A stretch of 64,000 bases of DNA from Nageia nagi (Eukaryota > Pinophyta): assembly GCA_050084985.1 (NCBI GenBank), contig JBITNC010000001.1, positions 188,852,001 to 188,916,000 on the forward strand, given 5' to 3'. The notes beneath the pieces were generated by a model. That model did no database searches, had not been told where the DNA came from, and saw nothing but the letters and a program-made list of their open reading frames with translations. Shown here one piece after another: positions 22,440 through 36,069 of the stretch (its first letter is position 1; each line of letters opens with the position of its first letter). A program made the position numbers and the translations under genes.

Positions 22440-24750
22440 ACAAGATCTCAGGAAAAGGCAAGTAAAGATCTTTTCAAGTTTTATGAACTTAATCTAAAAG
22501 GGAAGAAAGCTATTAGAAGGACTAAATCTCTAATTGATATCCTAGTTCAAGAAAAAATTCTTGCTTGAACTCTTATTCCATCATTTAATATGGTAGCTAC
22601 AATAGCTACTCATGCAACAACCCATACCTACCCAAAATGGAATATGGTAGGTCCATTAAATTTTACCAATCTGATAACCATTCCATCCAATGCTCTAAAG
22701 TCCCTTCCAAAATATGATGGTACTAGGAAGACAAACTATGATCATTATTTGGATGTGATTCCCATTGGAAAAAAAACATAATATTATGTAAGAGAATGTG
22801 ATGGTAAGATTGCTAGGCCAATCCTTTAAGGGAAAAATATTAGACTAGTAAAGATGTCTACCAGGTAACTCTATCACTACTTGGTAGTAGGTAGCTAAGA
22901 CTTTCATAAAGGAATTTTATGAAATAAGAATTTATTATTCTTTGTTCACTCACTTCACCATGATTTGAAGGCATGCACAAGATTCCATAATTGATTTCAA
23001 TATACATTATGGTAAGACTTGGAGTGGAATCCTAGCTCAAGTAAAGCCCTACTGTTGATTGCATACATGTATTTCTTGAGGGTATTTTCACCTAATTTAG
23101 CCTTATAAAATTAAAATATTTGGAGAGACAACCTTCCTAGAACTATACCACCATTTTAGAAGTAACAACTAAAGCATCACTCATAATTATGGGGAAACTT
23201 CCAAGTAGAATCACTTTTCCTTTTACCCTATATGTTATGTTCCCTAAGGAGAACCAAACACTATTGATCTCAATTTCTTTCCTTCTCACTAAGATACCCA
23301 TTGTACATCACTCATTTTTGGGAAAATATAGAGAAAAAAAAAACTAACAATTTAGTTATTATCTTTAAGTACATGATTAGCTCTTTTGACACCTAATGTA
23401 CCCCTTTCCTTATTGGAACTCCCTTTGGGTACACAAAATCAAGAGAAAAGTTGCATGTAGACAAAGATCAATGAGCTCAAAGTTATGCTCAAAATTATGG
23501 CTAATAAGGTTATCACTGTGAAGAATAATCAAAAGTTTGATGGCAAAAAATAAAGGAGGATTTTTTATGCAATAAAAGGAACAACTAACTCCACCTATGA
23601 AAAAGGAGGGGGACTGAGTTTATCTATTACCAAAGTTCTCAAATGCTTAGAGTATATACTAATGTATAGATTGCAATAAGGGTCATGTGAAAGAATCATG
23701 CCTAATATATCAATAATGTTAGCATATTTACTAAAGAAAAAAAGAGTTATAAGAATTAGGGCAAAGAAATTTTGGACACCCAGGCTTTATCATCAAACCA
23801 GTCTCTCCCAAAGAGACCACTCAACAACCTTCAAATGAAAAATAAATAAAGGCTTTCAAGGAGATAATCAAAATTAAAACTCTAAATACTTTTGAAAGTA
23901 GTTGAACTAAGTTAATCAAATAAACTCAATAATTCATTGATGAAAGAGAGAAATTTGATAGGAGATTATAGTTCTCATTATTAACATAGGAACATAGAGG
24001 AGAAACATATCAATAATTTCAAAAGACATTTCTAGATAAGGATAGTAGGGATTTAACCCTAAGTCCTTACAACATTGTTGATGAATTAAAATATACTCCC
24101 TTTAGAGTTTCTTTATTTGATGTATTACAAAAACCTAGGAAAATGAACCTTTTTAAAGAAACCTTATTTTTCTTAAATAAGGGAATAGATCTATCTACTT
24201 ATAACTTAGAGGTTACTATTAAGTTGTTGATAATGAGAAACATTATACCTTCACCTTTCTACATATCCTTGTAGAAATAAGGCTATGTGATGTGTAATTA
24301 TTTGATTAAATTTGGAGCTTAAACCATTATCATACCTAAGAAGATTTTAGATGTGATGCTTTTAGAATGTACAAGAAATTCAAATGGAGTACTGAAACTA
24401 GATGGAACCAATGTGAAAATAATTGAAGTGATCAAGGATGTAGGAATGAGATTACATAAATGCCTAGACATATCAATAATCTAATATATAATAGTGGTAT
24501 ACATACCACCTTTGTTTGGACTTTGCTTACCTAGAGATTTCATTGCTAAGATTTGGGGTTACTTGGAAATGGATTACACACATATCATTGTCCCATTCAA
24601 AGATAATAAGGTGAAAATATTCAATGAATCCACATCTCCTTCTCATATGGAAAATATGCATTAGGTGAACATGGCATATTGTGGAGTAGAAGATCTTGAT
24701 GGATTGATTGAGGAACTACATATCAAATATAAGAATAGCATGAATTTCAT
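22440..24750 (+). pseudogene. Gypsy gag and protease region of element A
   Basis: Plus strand with numerous stops. A 63-codon open part (22590-22781) reads NALKSLPKYDGTRKTNYDHY, matching the start of plant gypsy Gag (LPKFDGxxKTxPxxHL). A zinc-knuckle-like CIDCNKGHVKESC at 23663-23701 has CX2CX3HX4C spacing, one residue short of the canonical CCHC. The protease-linker region near 24360-24700 gives MRLHKCLDIS, VVYIPPLFGLCLPRDFIAKI and GYLEMDYTHIIVPF, the segment that follows the aspartic protease in plant gypsy polyproteins. The active-site DSG/DTG itself is not readable. Confidence 0.7.
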
Positions 24751-24829
24751 GACTTAAATATATGAGGTACATATCAAGAACTATATTATCACTAAAAAAA
24801 ACTTATATACCAAATTTGACTCTACATCA

Positions 24830-25240
24830 ACTTAGAGGTTTAGAAATTTATGATATGCACTTTGGTGGAGCTAGATCTATTTAGTCAAAGTAGGAGCTAG
24901 GTTAGTATTGAAATATCATACATAAGGAGTGAAGAAATTTGTATTTATTTCACTTGGGATCACACCAATAATTCAAAAAAGTATGAAGCATTATGTCTAG
25001 GGTTGGAATAAACTACAAATATGGGTATTCAATGCATCCAAATATTTGTAGAAATAAAGTTGGAAATTAACTACGTGATTGATAAGTGCTCAACCAAATA
25101 CCATTACTTAAGAATATATAGAAATAGAGCTTGGGACCAATTTTAGAGTTTCTATGCTATTAATTGCATATATATCTATAAGACGTAGAATGTAGAGGCT
25201 AATGCATTGGATCAAAAGGGGGCATAATTTGATCCAACTA
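24830..25240 (+). pseudogene. RNase H-like domain located before RT in element A
   Basis: The plus frame gives NNSKKYEALCLGLE, a stop, TTNMGIQCIQIFVEI, NYVIDKCSTKYHYLRIYRNR and NVEANALDQKGA. This is the order of an RNase H of the kind added to plant gypsy elements (NNxAEYEALxxGL, then a strand with Asp, then YxxxRNxxWD, then a final ADAL). It lies between the protease remnant and the RT remnant (25700). A separate RNase H seems to follow RT. Stops are present throughout. Confidence 0.65.
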
Positions 25241-25639
25241 AATATTGCTTTATAAAAAAAGGCATGAAGGTAATATACAAGCCTTCAATACTAAATAATA
25301 AATGCTTTGGTAAGTATTCAATGATTAAAATCATATCAATAGTTTCCTAACTTAATATCCCCTATATTGGGACTCTAAAGCCATAAAGGAATCCTATTGG
25401 GAGAAGGATATTATTCAATTACACAATAATTCATTACCCATATGTTTCATTCTTTTAAAAAAAAATCGATAAATAAGGGTATGGATGGAGAAAAGGGTTA
25501 GTAATTGAAAAAAAGGCCTTTGGAGATGTAGAAGTAGCTCCCAAGAAAGTTCTCATTATTAGAAAACATAATAGTTCGAAAGAAATAAGAAATATCATGG
25601 AGCTATACATAAAATTTTTATGATAATAGCTTGGTTATA

Positions 25640-28270
25640 TGATGACTTAAAGATTTATGATAAGAACATCATTCAACACATAATAATGTTGGTTGATGAT
25701 ACAAAGTTAGTTTGATATAATAAAAGACCATTCAATCCCTTAATTGAGATAACTATGAAGCAAGAAGTGTTGAAACTCTTCAATGTCAACATCATATACC
25801 CAATAAAAAATTCAACTTAGCAAATTTGATCTAGATAAAGAAGAATAATGCAGATATATGACTATGTATAGATTTTTAGAACATAAATAAAGTATCATTA
25901 AAAGATAATTATCCCTTGACTCTGATGGAGCAAATATTGCATATCATTTTTAGTGTAGAATATTTTTATTTGATAGATGGATTCTTTGGTTATAATCAAG
26001 TATGGGTAAAAGATGAACAATAATATAAAATTATATTCACTATGAAGTCGGGAAATTTTAAATTCCAAAGGATTCCCTTTGTCCTATCTAATGTTGAAGA
26101 CACTTTTTAGAGAGCAATGGACCATGCATTTAGAGAATTGGTGAAAAAGAATATCCTTGTCTATAGGCTTAGATGATATTATGATATTCTCTTACCAAAA
26201 AATATCTCCTGCAACATCTCTAGCAAGTGTTCCTAAAGTACCACAATTTTGGTATTTCTTTAAATTCTAAGAAGTCTATCTTCACAATTGAGGAAAAAAT
26301 ATTATTAGGAGAAATAATATCCAAGGAATGATGGTAAATTAACATAGATTGGGTAAGTGTTATTTCTAAGTTAACTTTGTCTTCTAATAAGAAATATCTT
26401 CAATCATTCTCAGGTTAAGTTAACTTTGTAAGAATTTTCATTTAAGACTTTATCTAAATTATAAGACCTATAATAGAAATGTTGAAGAAATAAACACCAT
26501 TCTAATGGAATATAGAAAGAAAATAAGTTTTTTAAAAGATTAAGTTGGGAATAATGAGCTCACCAGTTCTCAAAAACTAAAATTTTAAAAAAGAATTCAT
26601 TCTTATATATCTATGGGGAAGAGAAGAGCATTGTAGTTATTCTAACTCAAAAGTTAGATAATAATGAGGAATATACAATAACCTTCTTCATTAATACACT
26701 ACATGATCATGAATAAAGGTATCATTTCATTGAGAAACAAGTGTATTTCATAATAAAAGTACTCAATAAACTCAAACATTTTGTATCTCAGAGCAAGGTG
26801 TTAATATTGATAATTCACTCATATGCATAAAACTATATATTACAAGGATAACATGGAGAAGGTAAAGTCAAATGGATCACTAAGATCAATTAATACAATG
26901 TGGAGGTAAGGCTAATGAAGGTCATAAAAGGTATATCTATATGTAAACAACTTATTACAGATGCCTGTACATAATCAATCTTCTTTAAAGAATAAGTACA
27001 CAATGATTCAACTGAGCCCTCAGAGTAGAGAGACCAAATAGACCAAATAATAAGCTAATTTTGGTATGAAATAATCCAAGAATATATTAATGCTTCAAGA
27101 AGGAGAATATTAAAGATATGCATATTGAGCTACACCATGAAAAATGATTTTATTACCTAGGAAAGTCACAATTGGGTGCTACTAAAGTGCATAAGGAAAG
27201 AGGAATTTGATCATATAATTAAAGAATTTTATTTTGGATCATCAAGAGGCTATTTTTTTAGGATATAAAATTTCAAAAAATATCATACAACTTGGATACT
27301 ATAGGCTAACCATATTTAAGGATGTGTTCAAAATTTCCAAGGAGTGTCAAAAATGCACACATCATATCAAGAGGAAAGAATGGCAGTCCTCCCTCTACAA
27401 CTGGTCATGATTGAGGACCCTTTTTAATAATGGGAGAAGACTTCATTAAATTCATAAATCTAAATTATTCATTTAATCACAAGTTCATATTGATTGCAAT
27501 ATATTATTTAACCAAATAGGTAGAAGCAATTTCCATTAAGAATGAAAAATAGGATATCATTATAGTTTTTTGTTAAAAAAATTGATCACTAGTTCAAGAT
27601 CTTGATATTCATAATGTTAGATAATAACCCAACCTTGATAGGAGCTAAGGAAATTGAATATGTGATTAATTTTGGTATTTACTAGAATAATTCTTCAATT
27701 TACTATCCTTGGAGTAATTATTTGGCTAAGTCTACTAACAAGAACTTTCTTTAGATATTAAAGAGAACCATACAAGAGGATCAAAAAGATTGGGATAAGA
27801 AATTGGACCAAGCTTTATCGAAGATCATATCATAATTAATACATCCATAAAGAATTCCCCTTACACTTTGTTGTATGTAAAGAGAGTGGTATTTCCCAAC
27901 CACATCGATCTCTTGATATTAAAATTTTTTTAGGAGTATCACATCCCAAAGTTTGAGCCCATGCATATCTAGTTGTGTGAATTCATCTAGAGGAGGTAAG
28001 AAACAACTCTTACAAAAAGATTTAGAAAAGGAATAGTGTAGTCAAAAGGTCATTAAATAGTAAGAAATACATAGCAAAGGATTTCAAAGAAGGTGAAATG
28101 GTTTTGAAATGTGATGAAGATAGAGCTAAGACCTAGAGATACTTGAAGTTTGATTCTATATGGTTTGGGCCTTACATCATTAATAAGATCAAAAAGTTAA
28201 ATTCCTTTGAACTATCTTGATTATATGGCCAAATCTTTCCTATTCCAATCAATGACTTACATTCAAAACT
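25640..28270 (+). pseudogene. Gypsy RT, RNase H and integrase of element A
   Basis: RT spans about 25640-26400: VDDTKLV, MKQEVLKLFNVNIIYPI, the stretch akin to CVDFRxLNKAxxKDNYPLP, LVIIKYG and the block before FREQWTMHL, corresponding to GFSGYNQ...TFQRAMDHAF of the family. RNase H-like sequence follows (26560-26990, LYIYGEEKSIVVILTQKLD). Integrase (about 27140-27830) has a zinc-type segment ending KCTHHIKRK and a core end NSSIYYPWSNYLAKSTNK, the slot of STPYYPQANGxxE. A C-terminal GLGPY-like piece follows to 28260. It is dense in stops and frameshifts. Confidence 0.75.
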
Positions 28271-28735
28271 ATATTCCAAATAGATGTTGGTGGGACATCG
28301 CTAGTCATCTTGTATATTAATGTACATACATGTGTTTAGTGTTAATTAATTAATATAGGTTGGTGTATCATAGATTACATATGTCAAATGGTAAAATAAA
28401 TTTTCATGATTACATTTTTTTCATAAATATTAAATAAAATACCTTCTATTTGAATACTTAACCATTTTGCATGCAATATGTGATCTAGAGAAATAAAGAA
28501 CCAAGAAGAGAGTCGAGATAAAATATGGATTGGGAGCTAAGCCAAAGACTGTGACATAGAGATAAGTTGAAGGCTATGATAGATTAAATTAAGTTCCCAA
28601 AGTTATGGGGGATTTATAAACTATGTAAATACAGAGTGAAAATATGAGTTCCACACAAGATAAAGGTAAAGGGAAAGGGAAAAGTTAAGAAATAACTATA
28701 GACACATCTATTATCACTTTGAAGTAGGCCAAGGT
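28271..28735 (+). other. Start of the post-pol region of element A
   Basis: A+T-rich DNA with no domain I recognise. At its right end is the first copy of the CAAGG target duplication (28731-28735) of element B. Confidence 0.5.
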
Positions 28736-29574
28736 GTACACACCTAAAAATAATCCCTCTTTTGATAAATGAAAGAAGGGGATAAAAATTTAAGTAAATA
28801 GTAAAGTTTTCTTAAATCCTTCTAATTACTAGTGATTAGGTATGATTATTGGTAATCAACTTTAGTCATTGGTGCCCAATGGTAAATCACCAATGAACTT
28901 CAAAATAGAAAACACAAAGAAAAAAATAGAAAAATTAGGTACCCAAGGAAATAAGCTAACAGATAAAGGATGAGTCATCCTTGATCCTACATTTTTCTTG
29001 CATATATATAACCTATGACAAGGTTGGATGAGATTTTTTATCCCTTCCTTACCTCCAAAATAGCAACTTTATCTACCTTGGAAAATCTATAAATAAGATC
29101 TCTCCCAAGGAGAGAAAGAGAGAAATTAGAAGATTAGATACAACCTTATGCTACTGAATTACATCCAAATTGCTAAGAACATTATATTTACTATTTTTTC
29201 TTATATACATGTTCATTTCATATTTATTTATTATAATTTCATAGGATGAGTAGGTATGTTTTGATGGGTTATTTGTTTATGTATGTGCAAGATTATAGGA
29301 CTAGAAACTAATTAGAGCAAAGAGGATCCAAGGAGTTAACAAAAAGGAGTAATCAACATTATTTTTTTTTGTAGGTTTCAAAGCATTACTTGGAGCTTGC
29401 ATATAGCAGCAAAGAAGGCCTTTAAGAGGCCCATGTCATCTATTGTACTTAATCCCTCCATGTGAGATAAACTTGTAATCAAAATTGAAGTTTCTACCAA
29501 AGATCAATAAAGAGTTTTGTTGGTTGTAACATCTCTTATTTTGCATGCTTGCAATGTTATTTTTTGGGTAAACA
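28736..29574 (+). repeat. 5' LTR of gypsy element B
   Basis: 839 bp, starting TGTACACACC and ending GGGTAAACA; it aligns end to end with 45637-46482. A probable TATA box, CTATAAATAAGATCTC, lies near 29086. The PBS follows directly. Confidence 0.93.
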
Positions 29575-29577
29575 TTT

Positions 29578-29600
29578 TGGTGCTAGAAGGAAGGCCCTCA
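29578..29600 (+). other. Primer binding site of element B
   Basis: TGGTGCTAGAAGGAAGGCCC begins three bases after the LTR and starts with TGG, as a tRNA 3' CCA complement should. Element C has the same sequence with one change (TGGCGC) in the same place, so both probably use the same tRNA, which I cannot name. Confidence 0.75.
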
Positions 29601-31480
29601 TATGTAGGCTACATCAAAAATGAGACATAGGGAATGTTTCTTGCTTTTCATATTTCATTCTTATCTTCTGTGCTTATGGAATTGTCACTAAATCTTGTAT
29701 TATTTTTTGTTTGTTGTTCTATGTTTTTTCCTATGTGATCATCAATGATTGGTATTGGATGTCAACAATTTAAATTGGAATGCTAGCAATTTACTAGAAC
29801 ACTAGCAATTTATTTTGAAATGCCAATAATTTAACTAAAACACCAACAACTATTTTGGATCATTAGTGATTCTATGTAAAATTGTGAAAATACCATCAAC
29901 TCGAGATATAAGTTATATGTTTCAACTTTTGTGAAATTGAAAGTGTAATTTGGTATTAAAAAATGGAAAATGGAAAAGAACCCCTTGTTTGTGATTTCTT
30001 TGCCTAGATTGCATGTAGGAAGGGTGGATGTATGATTAAATAAAATGCATTGTTTGTACTTTATTTAAATAAATTATATGAATGTTATTTATATTTTTTG
30101 GTTTTGGGAATGATAAACAAACTCACCTAATACTTTCTCTTACACCTACTTGTGCTCTCCCTTTACATTGAAAGGCAATTTTAGGTGATCAAAATGGGTG
30201 CAATAGGAAAGGAGTAAATGAACACTTTTTTCTTTTTTCTCACTTTTTATCACAAAAATTGGTAATTAAATTTCATTAAGTTACTTCCACACTTGGAAGG
30301 AGGAATTAACTCTCATTTAAGAAATGGTATAAATATAAATTTTATTTACCGGGGTTAAGGTAAACTCAAACACATTAAATTGGTTAATTTACTGAGTGGG
30401 CATTTTTCCTTCAAATTAATATTCTTCAATGGTTCACCTCATCATTCCAAAAGAAGGTTTAAGGGTCTCATCTAAGTAAATTCACTTCACATTAAAACTC
30501 TTCTTGTCTACCTTACCACTATGAAAGGATGTCAAAGGATTGTGACTCAAAGAGGAGTTAAATAACCTCACTTAAGGTAAGTTACATTCATTAAATGGCT
30601 TCTTACATATCTCATTTTACCTCTCCAAAGGTATATGTGATTAATAATAAGTGGTAAATGAACTTAACCTAATTAATTTTGCACTCGAAAGGAGTAACTG
30701 AATCTTATTAAAGTTTGGTTAAATAATTACACTAAAAGTGGTGATGAATATAATGGGTAAGATTAAGAATCATTAATTAAAATATTACTTTTTCACATTA
30801 AATAAAACATAATCAAAGGACATGTATGTTGAGTTGGGGTATAGTTATCATAAGTTTTTCATATTTTCTATATATATGAATAATACCTTTTAAAAACTAA
30901 TATCAATGAGTTGGAGGTGATGACCAACCATTGATTCTATATTTCTTGTGTACCCACTGACCACACCATAAGTTGTAGAGCCAAACTTGGAGATGAATAC
31001 TAGGTTCTAGGATAAAAATCATCACTTTTCATTGAGTGAATATAAATAAGAAGGCTATGCTTGGATTCCAATGTCATGATAGTCTTCAATGGCATTCCTT
31101 AAGCCCTGATTCACTAAGGGGACCACCTTAAGTACCAATTCAATACTTCACCATAGATTACCTATAGGATTCTAGCTTACCTTTGTTTAAAACACCTAAC
31201 TAGAAAAACCAAAACTAGGAAAATTAACAAGAATAAAATTAATGGTTCACATTGCTCATCAAAGAAAAATTAATTAAATTTATCAACAAAATTAGATAAG
31301 ATAATCACACCAAAAAGGTGAGTTTTTAAATAGGTTTTCTATGCATTCATTTATTTTCTTGATAATATAAAACCAAAAATAAAAATTTAATTGCTATGAA
31401 TGATATATATTTTATTCCATTTTTTGTTTAATAAAAAACAAAAACAAAATAAAAGAGTACATCTTAGAAATTAAAAGAGA
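29601..31480. other. Leader of element B, no gene
   Basis: Noncoding stretch between the PBS and gag. At about 29740-29885 it holds loosely repeated units of about 25 bp built on AACACTAGCAATTTA / AACACCAACAA. Otherwise A+T-rich, with no coding match. Confidence 0.5.
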
Positions 31481-33350
31481 ATGGTTAATACTTGTTCTCT
31501 AATGGCTCATCAACAACAAGAGACTTATGACAAAACCCACCAAGAGGGGCAACTTAGTCATAGGTCTCATAGATCTAATAGAGAAAATTTGATGAGAGGA
31601 ACTCCTCAAGAAATAAAGGATACCTTAAATGAAGTAAGATAACTTTTAATGTAGTTAAGGATTCCTCGTTCTTCTCACACTCATAGTATTCCATTAGATT
31701 TAACTTATCTAGGAGAAGAAACACCAATTGGTAACGGGGAAGAAGTTATTTTAAGGACTACTACTCCATCATGAATGCATTCAACTTATGTCATTTTACA
31801 AAAAGGTCCTTTGAAATTGAAGTATGATCACATTATGTGTTATCCATTTGATGGACATCTTATCCAATCCTATATAAGATGAGATCATTATACCCCTTCC
31901 ACCATATTTAGAAGGATGAATGAATTCGATGATAGAATTTTGATACATACAACTACTCCTACACCTAAATCAAGAAGCCATGTTAGGGTGTATAATTATG
32001 CTTATCATATTTTAAAAACTAATAAACCTACCCCTAGGACTAGTTATGCTTCTTCTATTATGAGTTATGTGGATCCTGGTACTACTTATACTAACCTAAG
32101 GACTAGTCATAGGATTCCCAAAAAATATATAGGAGAAATCTTTATCCTTTTAGGTATAAGGTAGAAGAGATACCATCGTATATGTATAGATCAAATCTAA
32201 ATTAGGAATAACTTTAGAATAACCAACAAATTGTTCTATATAATCTAGATACACAAGAACCAAATCAACCTAGAAAATTAGGACAAAATCCATGTTTGCA
32301 AACATAGCTTTTGTTTCATGCATATCAGAATAAAACACCCCTAGGGAAACCTAACAAACAATAGGTTCAAACTCAAATTTAGAATAGACTTAATTAGAAA
32401 ATAGAAGGTAATAGGAAGTTACCATCTAGAGCAAGGTCCTTCTCTTCCCAAGGTCATAAAAATTATAAAAATCAAAACCTTTTTTACCTTAAAAAGGGAG
32501 GTATTACATGAGCAACAAACTCCAAGATTCCCTTTACCTCATTCTAGGCATGAAGTTAAAAAACATCATGCTCTTGCACCTTTATATGAATAGGGGAAAT
32601 GATAATTTTCTCCATATCAACCACCTCTATGTACTCCACCATATAATAAAAATTATTATGGTGATCAAACACCTAAAAAAAGTTACCAATTATTTTCAAC
32701 AAATAAATAAAGGGAAGGTAACAAGGATAATAAAAATCCTATCATTCCTATACATTTGACTAATAATTTTCATGAAAGGTTAATAGAGATTGAGAGAATT
32801 TTATGTCAACAAAATAAGCATAAAGTCTCTTATAAAATAATCTATAATGAGACCATACACCCTAGTGTTCCTAAGATAGATATCCCTTTCAAATTTGAGA
32901 TTCCAAAAATTGAATCTTTCAAAGGAAAGGAGGATCATAAAGAACATCTAAGACACTTTAAATATTCAAGTTATGTAATTTCTAATAATGATGCTTTGAT
33001 GTTACATATCTTTCCAATGACACTTGTTGGACAAATGATGGAATAGTACAATAACTTAACTGAACACAACATCACAACATATGCATAATTGGATAACTTA
33101 TTTTTAGAACACTTTAGTATAAATATTAAAGATAAAACTTCCATAACTGATCTCACAAGATTGCAACAATTTCAAGATGAGACAATTGCATACTTTATTT
33201 CAAGATGGAGGGTGATTTTCACAAGCATATCTTATACTCTATCACAAAAATAACTAGTGAAAATGTTTAGTAAAAGTTGTCTAAGACCCAAAATCCATAT
33301 TACCATTGCAATTACATGCATCTTTTAGGGGAGACTGCTTTTCCTTCTAC
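31481..33350 (+). pseudogene. Gypsy gag of element B
   Basis: ATG at 31481 opens MVNTCSLMAHQQQETYD. A polar N-terminal half follows, including an 82-codon open part (31916-32164). Then the Gag core at 32750-33350: NETIHPSVPKIDIPFKFEIP, KEDHKEHLRHFKYSSYVI, LHIFPMTL and an F-rich stretch ending IAYFISRWRVIF. The core is clearly homologous to the Gag of element C (NEPIHPSVPKKKLPYNFEMP). The tryptophan after MTLVGQMME is a stop here. Several other stops are present. No zinc knuckle is readable before the frame decays. Confidence 0.85.
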
Positions 33351-33639
33351 TCATTAGTTTACATTGCTTATGGTTCTTGAAAAGGTGTTAATAGTAGATA
33401 TTGACAAAAAAAAGTGCTTCTCCAAGTTCTTTAAAAAGGATTGAAGTACCTCATACACCAAAGAATAATAGTGATTCATTAATAAAAATAAAACCAACAA
33501 TCCAAGAAAAGCAAACATGGGAAGAAAGAGGATGAAAGCTAGATGAAGTAAATAAAGCTTCATCATCAAAAGCATCTTATCCCATAAAGGCATCGGATAA
33601 TGATAGTACAATAAAAGATAAACCATCTAGTATTTATCT

Positions 33640-34640
33640 TGTGACTATATGATTAACTAATTATGAAATAGGAGAGTTTTCCATTGATGATGTTATTTTT
33701 AATATTTCTATAGCTCAAGAAATAGGAAGACCTACAGAGTCTCCTAGTGTGGTAGGATAATTAATACCATTGGGGTATTTACCTAATCAAACATTTTTTG
33801 TATATCATCATCTAATAGAACCACCTATCCTCCCTTTACCCTAGTCTAACAAAGGTATTTTTGTGATTCATTAGAATACTTATCACTAGATGTAATATCA
33901 TTCATCCAAAGATATTTTGATAGGTGTCAATGGAAAGGACAAGGTTTAGGATGATATGAATAAGGACCTAGGTACTCCATTGATATTCATTATCAATTTC
34001 TTAGTGATAAAATAGGATTAGTTTATAAGAGAAAAAATCAAGGAGTATCCATTTTCAAGATAATTGAATTAGAACTAAAGCCCACAACATATGAAAATTT
34101 GTCCAGAGTATCTAAATGGATGGCAAATCAAGATGATATAATGTCTAAAATGTTATCCTTAAGTGGGTTGTTTTCTAATACATCAATTAATATGGTAGAG
34201 ATTATATAAATATGTGATAATATTATGCCTAAAATGAATTTTTATTATTCTAGAAGTGAGGATTTCAAAGAGTTTGAGATAATAGGTTCAAAAAAATTCA
34301 AGTAGCTCTTCTTCATACTTTTTGGTAGATGAAGAAACTGCATATTTTACATTGATTCCTGAATAACCTACAATCCAGGAGTTCAAAGACATAGATACAA
34401 TCTTATAGAATGCAAACTTAAATATTAATATTGCTTTGGAAAATTAGTATGAAGCTAAGGATGAAGAATATAATACAAACAATAATAATTGGATTCTAAT
34501 ATTCAACCAATTGGAGGAAGGATCTCACATTTTAATTGAAGAAACTATTGAAATTGATTTAATTAATGAACCTAATAGCCCTAAAATAATTCAACTAAGA
34601 AAATCCCTTACTAAATATGAAAGAAAAAGAGTTCATTACA
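33640..34640 (+). pseudogene. Protease/G-patch-like linker of element B
   Basis: Between gag and RT the plus strand reads IGEFSIDDVIFNISIAQEIG, GYLPNQTFFVYHHLIEPP and then WKGQGLG, a stop, and VYKRKNQG. WKGQGLG in this context resembles the G-patch-like motif (YxMGQGLG) that some plant gypsy elements carry after the protease. No protease active site is readable. Identification rests on position and short motifs. Confidence 0.45.
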
Positions 34641-36000
34641 ATACTTAAGGAAAAATAGGACATATTCTCATGGTCATATGTTGATATGCCTAGACTTGAT
34701 CCTAATTTAGTAGTGTATAATCTTGGTATAAAGGAAGGTGTAAAACCTATTAAATAAAAGCTACAAAGAATGCATCCTACAATTACCTTTATGGTAAAAT
34801 AAGAGTTGCAAAAGCTTCTAGAAGCTAAGTTTATTCATTTAATTGATTATTTTGATTGGATTTCTAATATGGTACTAGTTGAGAAATCCACTAGGAAGAT
34901 TTGAATATGCATAGATTTTAGAGACCTAAATAAAGCATGCCCTAAGGATGATTTTCCCCTACTAAACATATATAGCTTCATTGATACTACCATAGGACAT
35001 GAAATGTTAGCACTCATGGATGGGTTTTCAGAATACAACCAAATTAAGGTAGCATTAAAAGACCAACATAAAATTGCATTCACAAACACCATGGGGAACA
35101 TTTTGCTATAAAGTAGTGCCTTTTGGATTAAAAAATGTTGGACCTACTTATCAAAGAGCCATGATGTACATCTTCCATGATTACATGCATGATATCATAG
35201 AAGATTATGTATATGATGTACTGGCTAAATCAAAAACATGGGAAGATCATCCTAAAGTGCTTATCAAAATATTTGATTAATTACTAGAACATAAGATTTG
35301 ATTGAACCCAAGGAAATGTGTATTTTGGATAACATTTAAGGAGTTACTAGGTTTCTTTACTTCTAGGTGAGGAATTGAAATATACCCTAAAAAAATAAAA
35401 GTAATAACAAATATGTCACCTCCCTCAAATATAAAATAGTTACAAATTTAATAGGGTGAGTTACAGGCCATAAGACTTTTTATTTCTTAGTTGTCAAACA
35501 AATGTAAACCTTTTAACAAACTTTTGAAGAAAGGTATTATCTTTCACTAGGGAAATGAACAACAAGAAGTGTTTGACAAAATTAAATGTTATCTTCTTTC
35601 ACCACTCATTCTAGTACTAGCTAAGCCTGGAAAACCATTCTTGTTGTATATATTAGCTATAGAAATAGCCTTAAGAACCATGCTTACTCAAAAGAATGAA
35701 AATAGTAAAGAACAAGCAATATATTATCTTAGTTGAAATTTGGTTGGTTATGAGATTTAATACATATATTTAGAAAAGTTGTATTTAGCAATAGTATTTG
35801 CAACCAAAAAGTTAAGACATTACATGCTAAACCATACCATGTATGTAATTACTAAAGTAGGCCCTTTGAAATATATGATGAATAAAACTTATCAAAATGC
35901 AAGAACATCTAAATGGATCATGCATTTAACTGAATTTGATTTGCTTTTCATAAGTTAAAAATCAATCAAAGGATAATTCATAGCATATTGTCTCACCAAA
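34641..36000 (+). pseudogene. Reverse transcriptase and RNase H of element B
   Basis: RT (34641-35460): ELQKLLEAKFIHLIDYFDWI, ICIDFRDLNKACPKDDFPL, MDGFSEYNQIKVALKDQHKI, FCYKVVPFGLKNVGPTYQRA, then YVYDVLAKS where the family has YVDDxLxKS, so the first catalytic Asp of the pair is shifted or lost. RNase H (35530-36000): CYLLSPLILVLAKPGKPFLL, IALRTMLTQ, LEKLYLAIVFATKKLRHYML, SKWIMHLTEFDLLF. About ten stops. The one frame continues into the second RNase H. Confidence 0.9.
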
Positions 36001-36069
36001 GCACCATTATCTAATGAAAATCCACTCCTTATAGAATTACTAGTTGGACATGTATTCCAATTAGATAAA

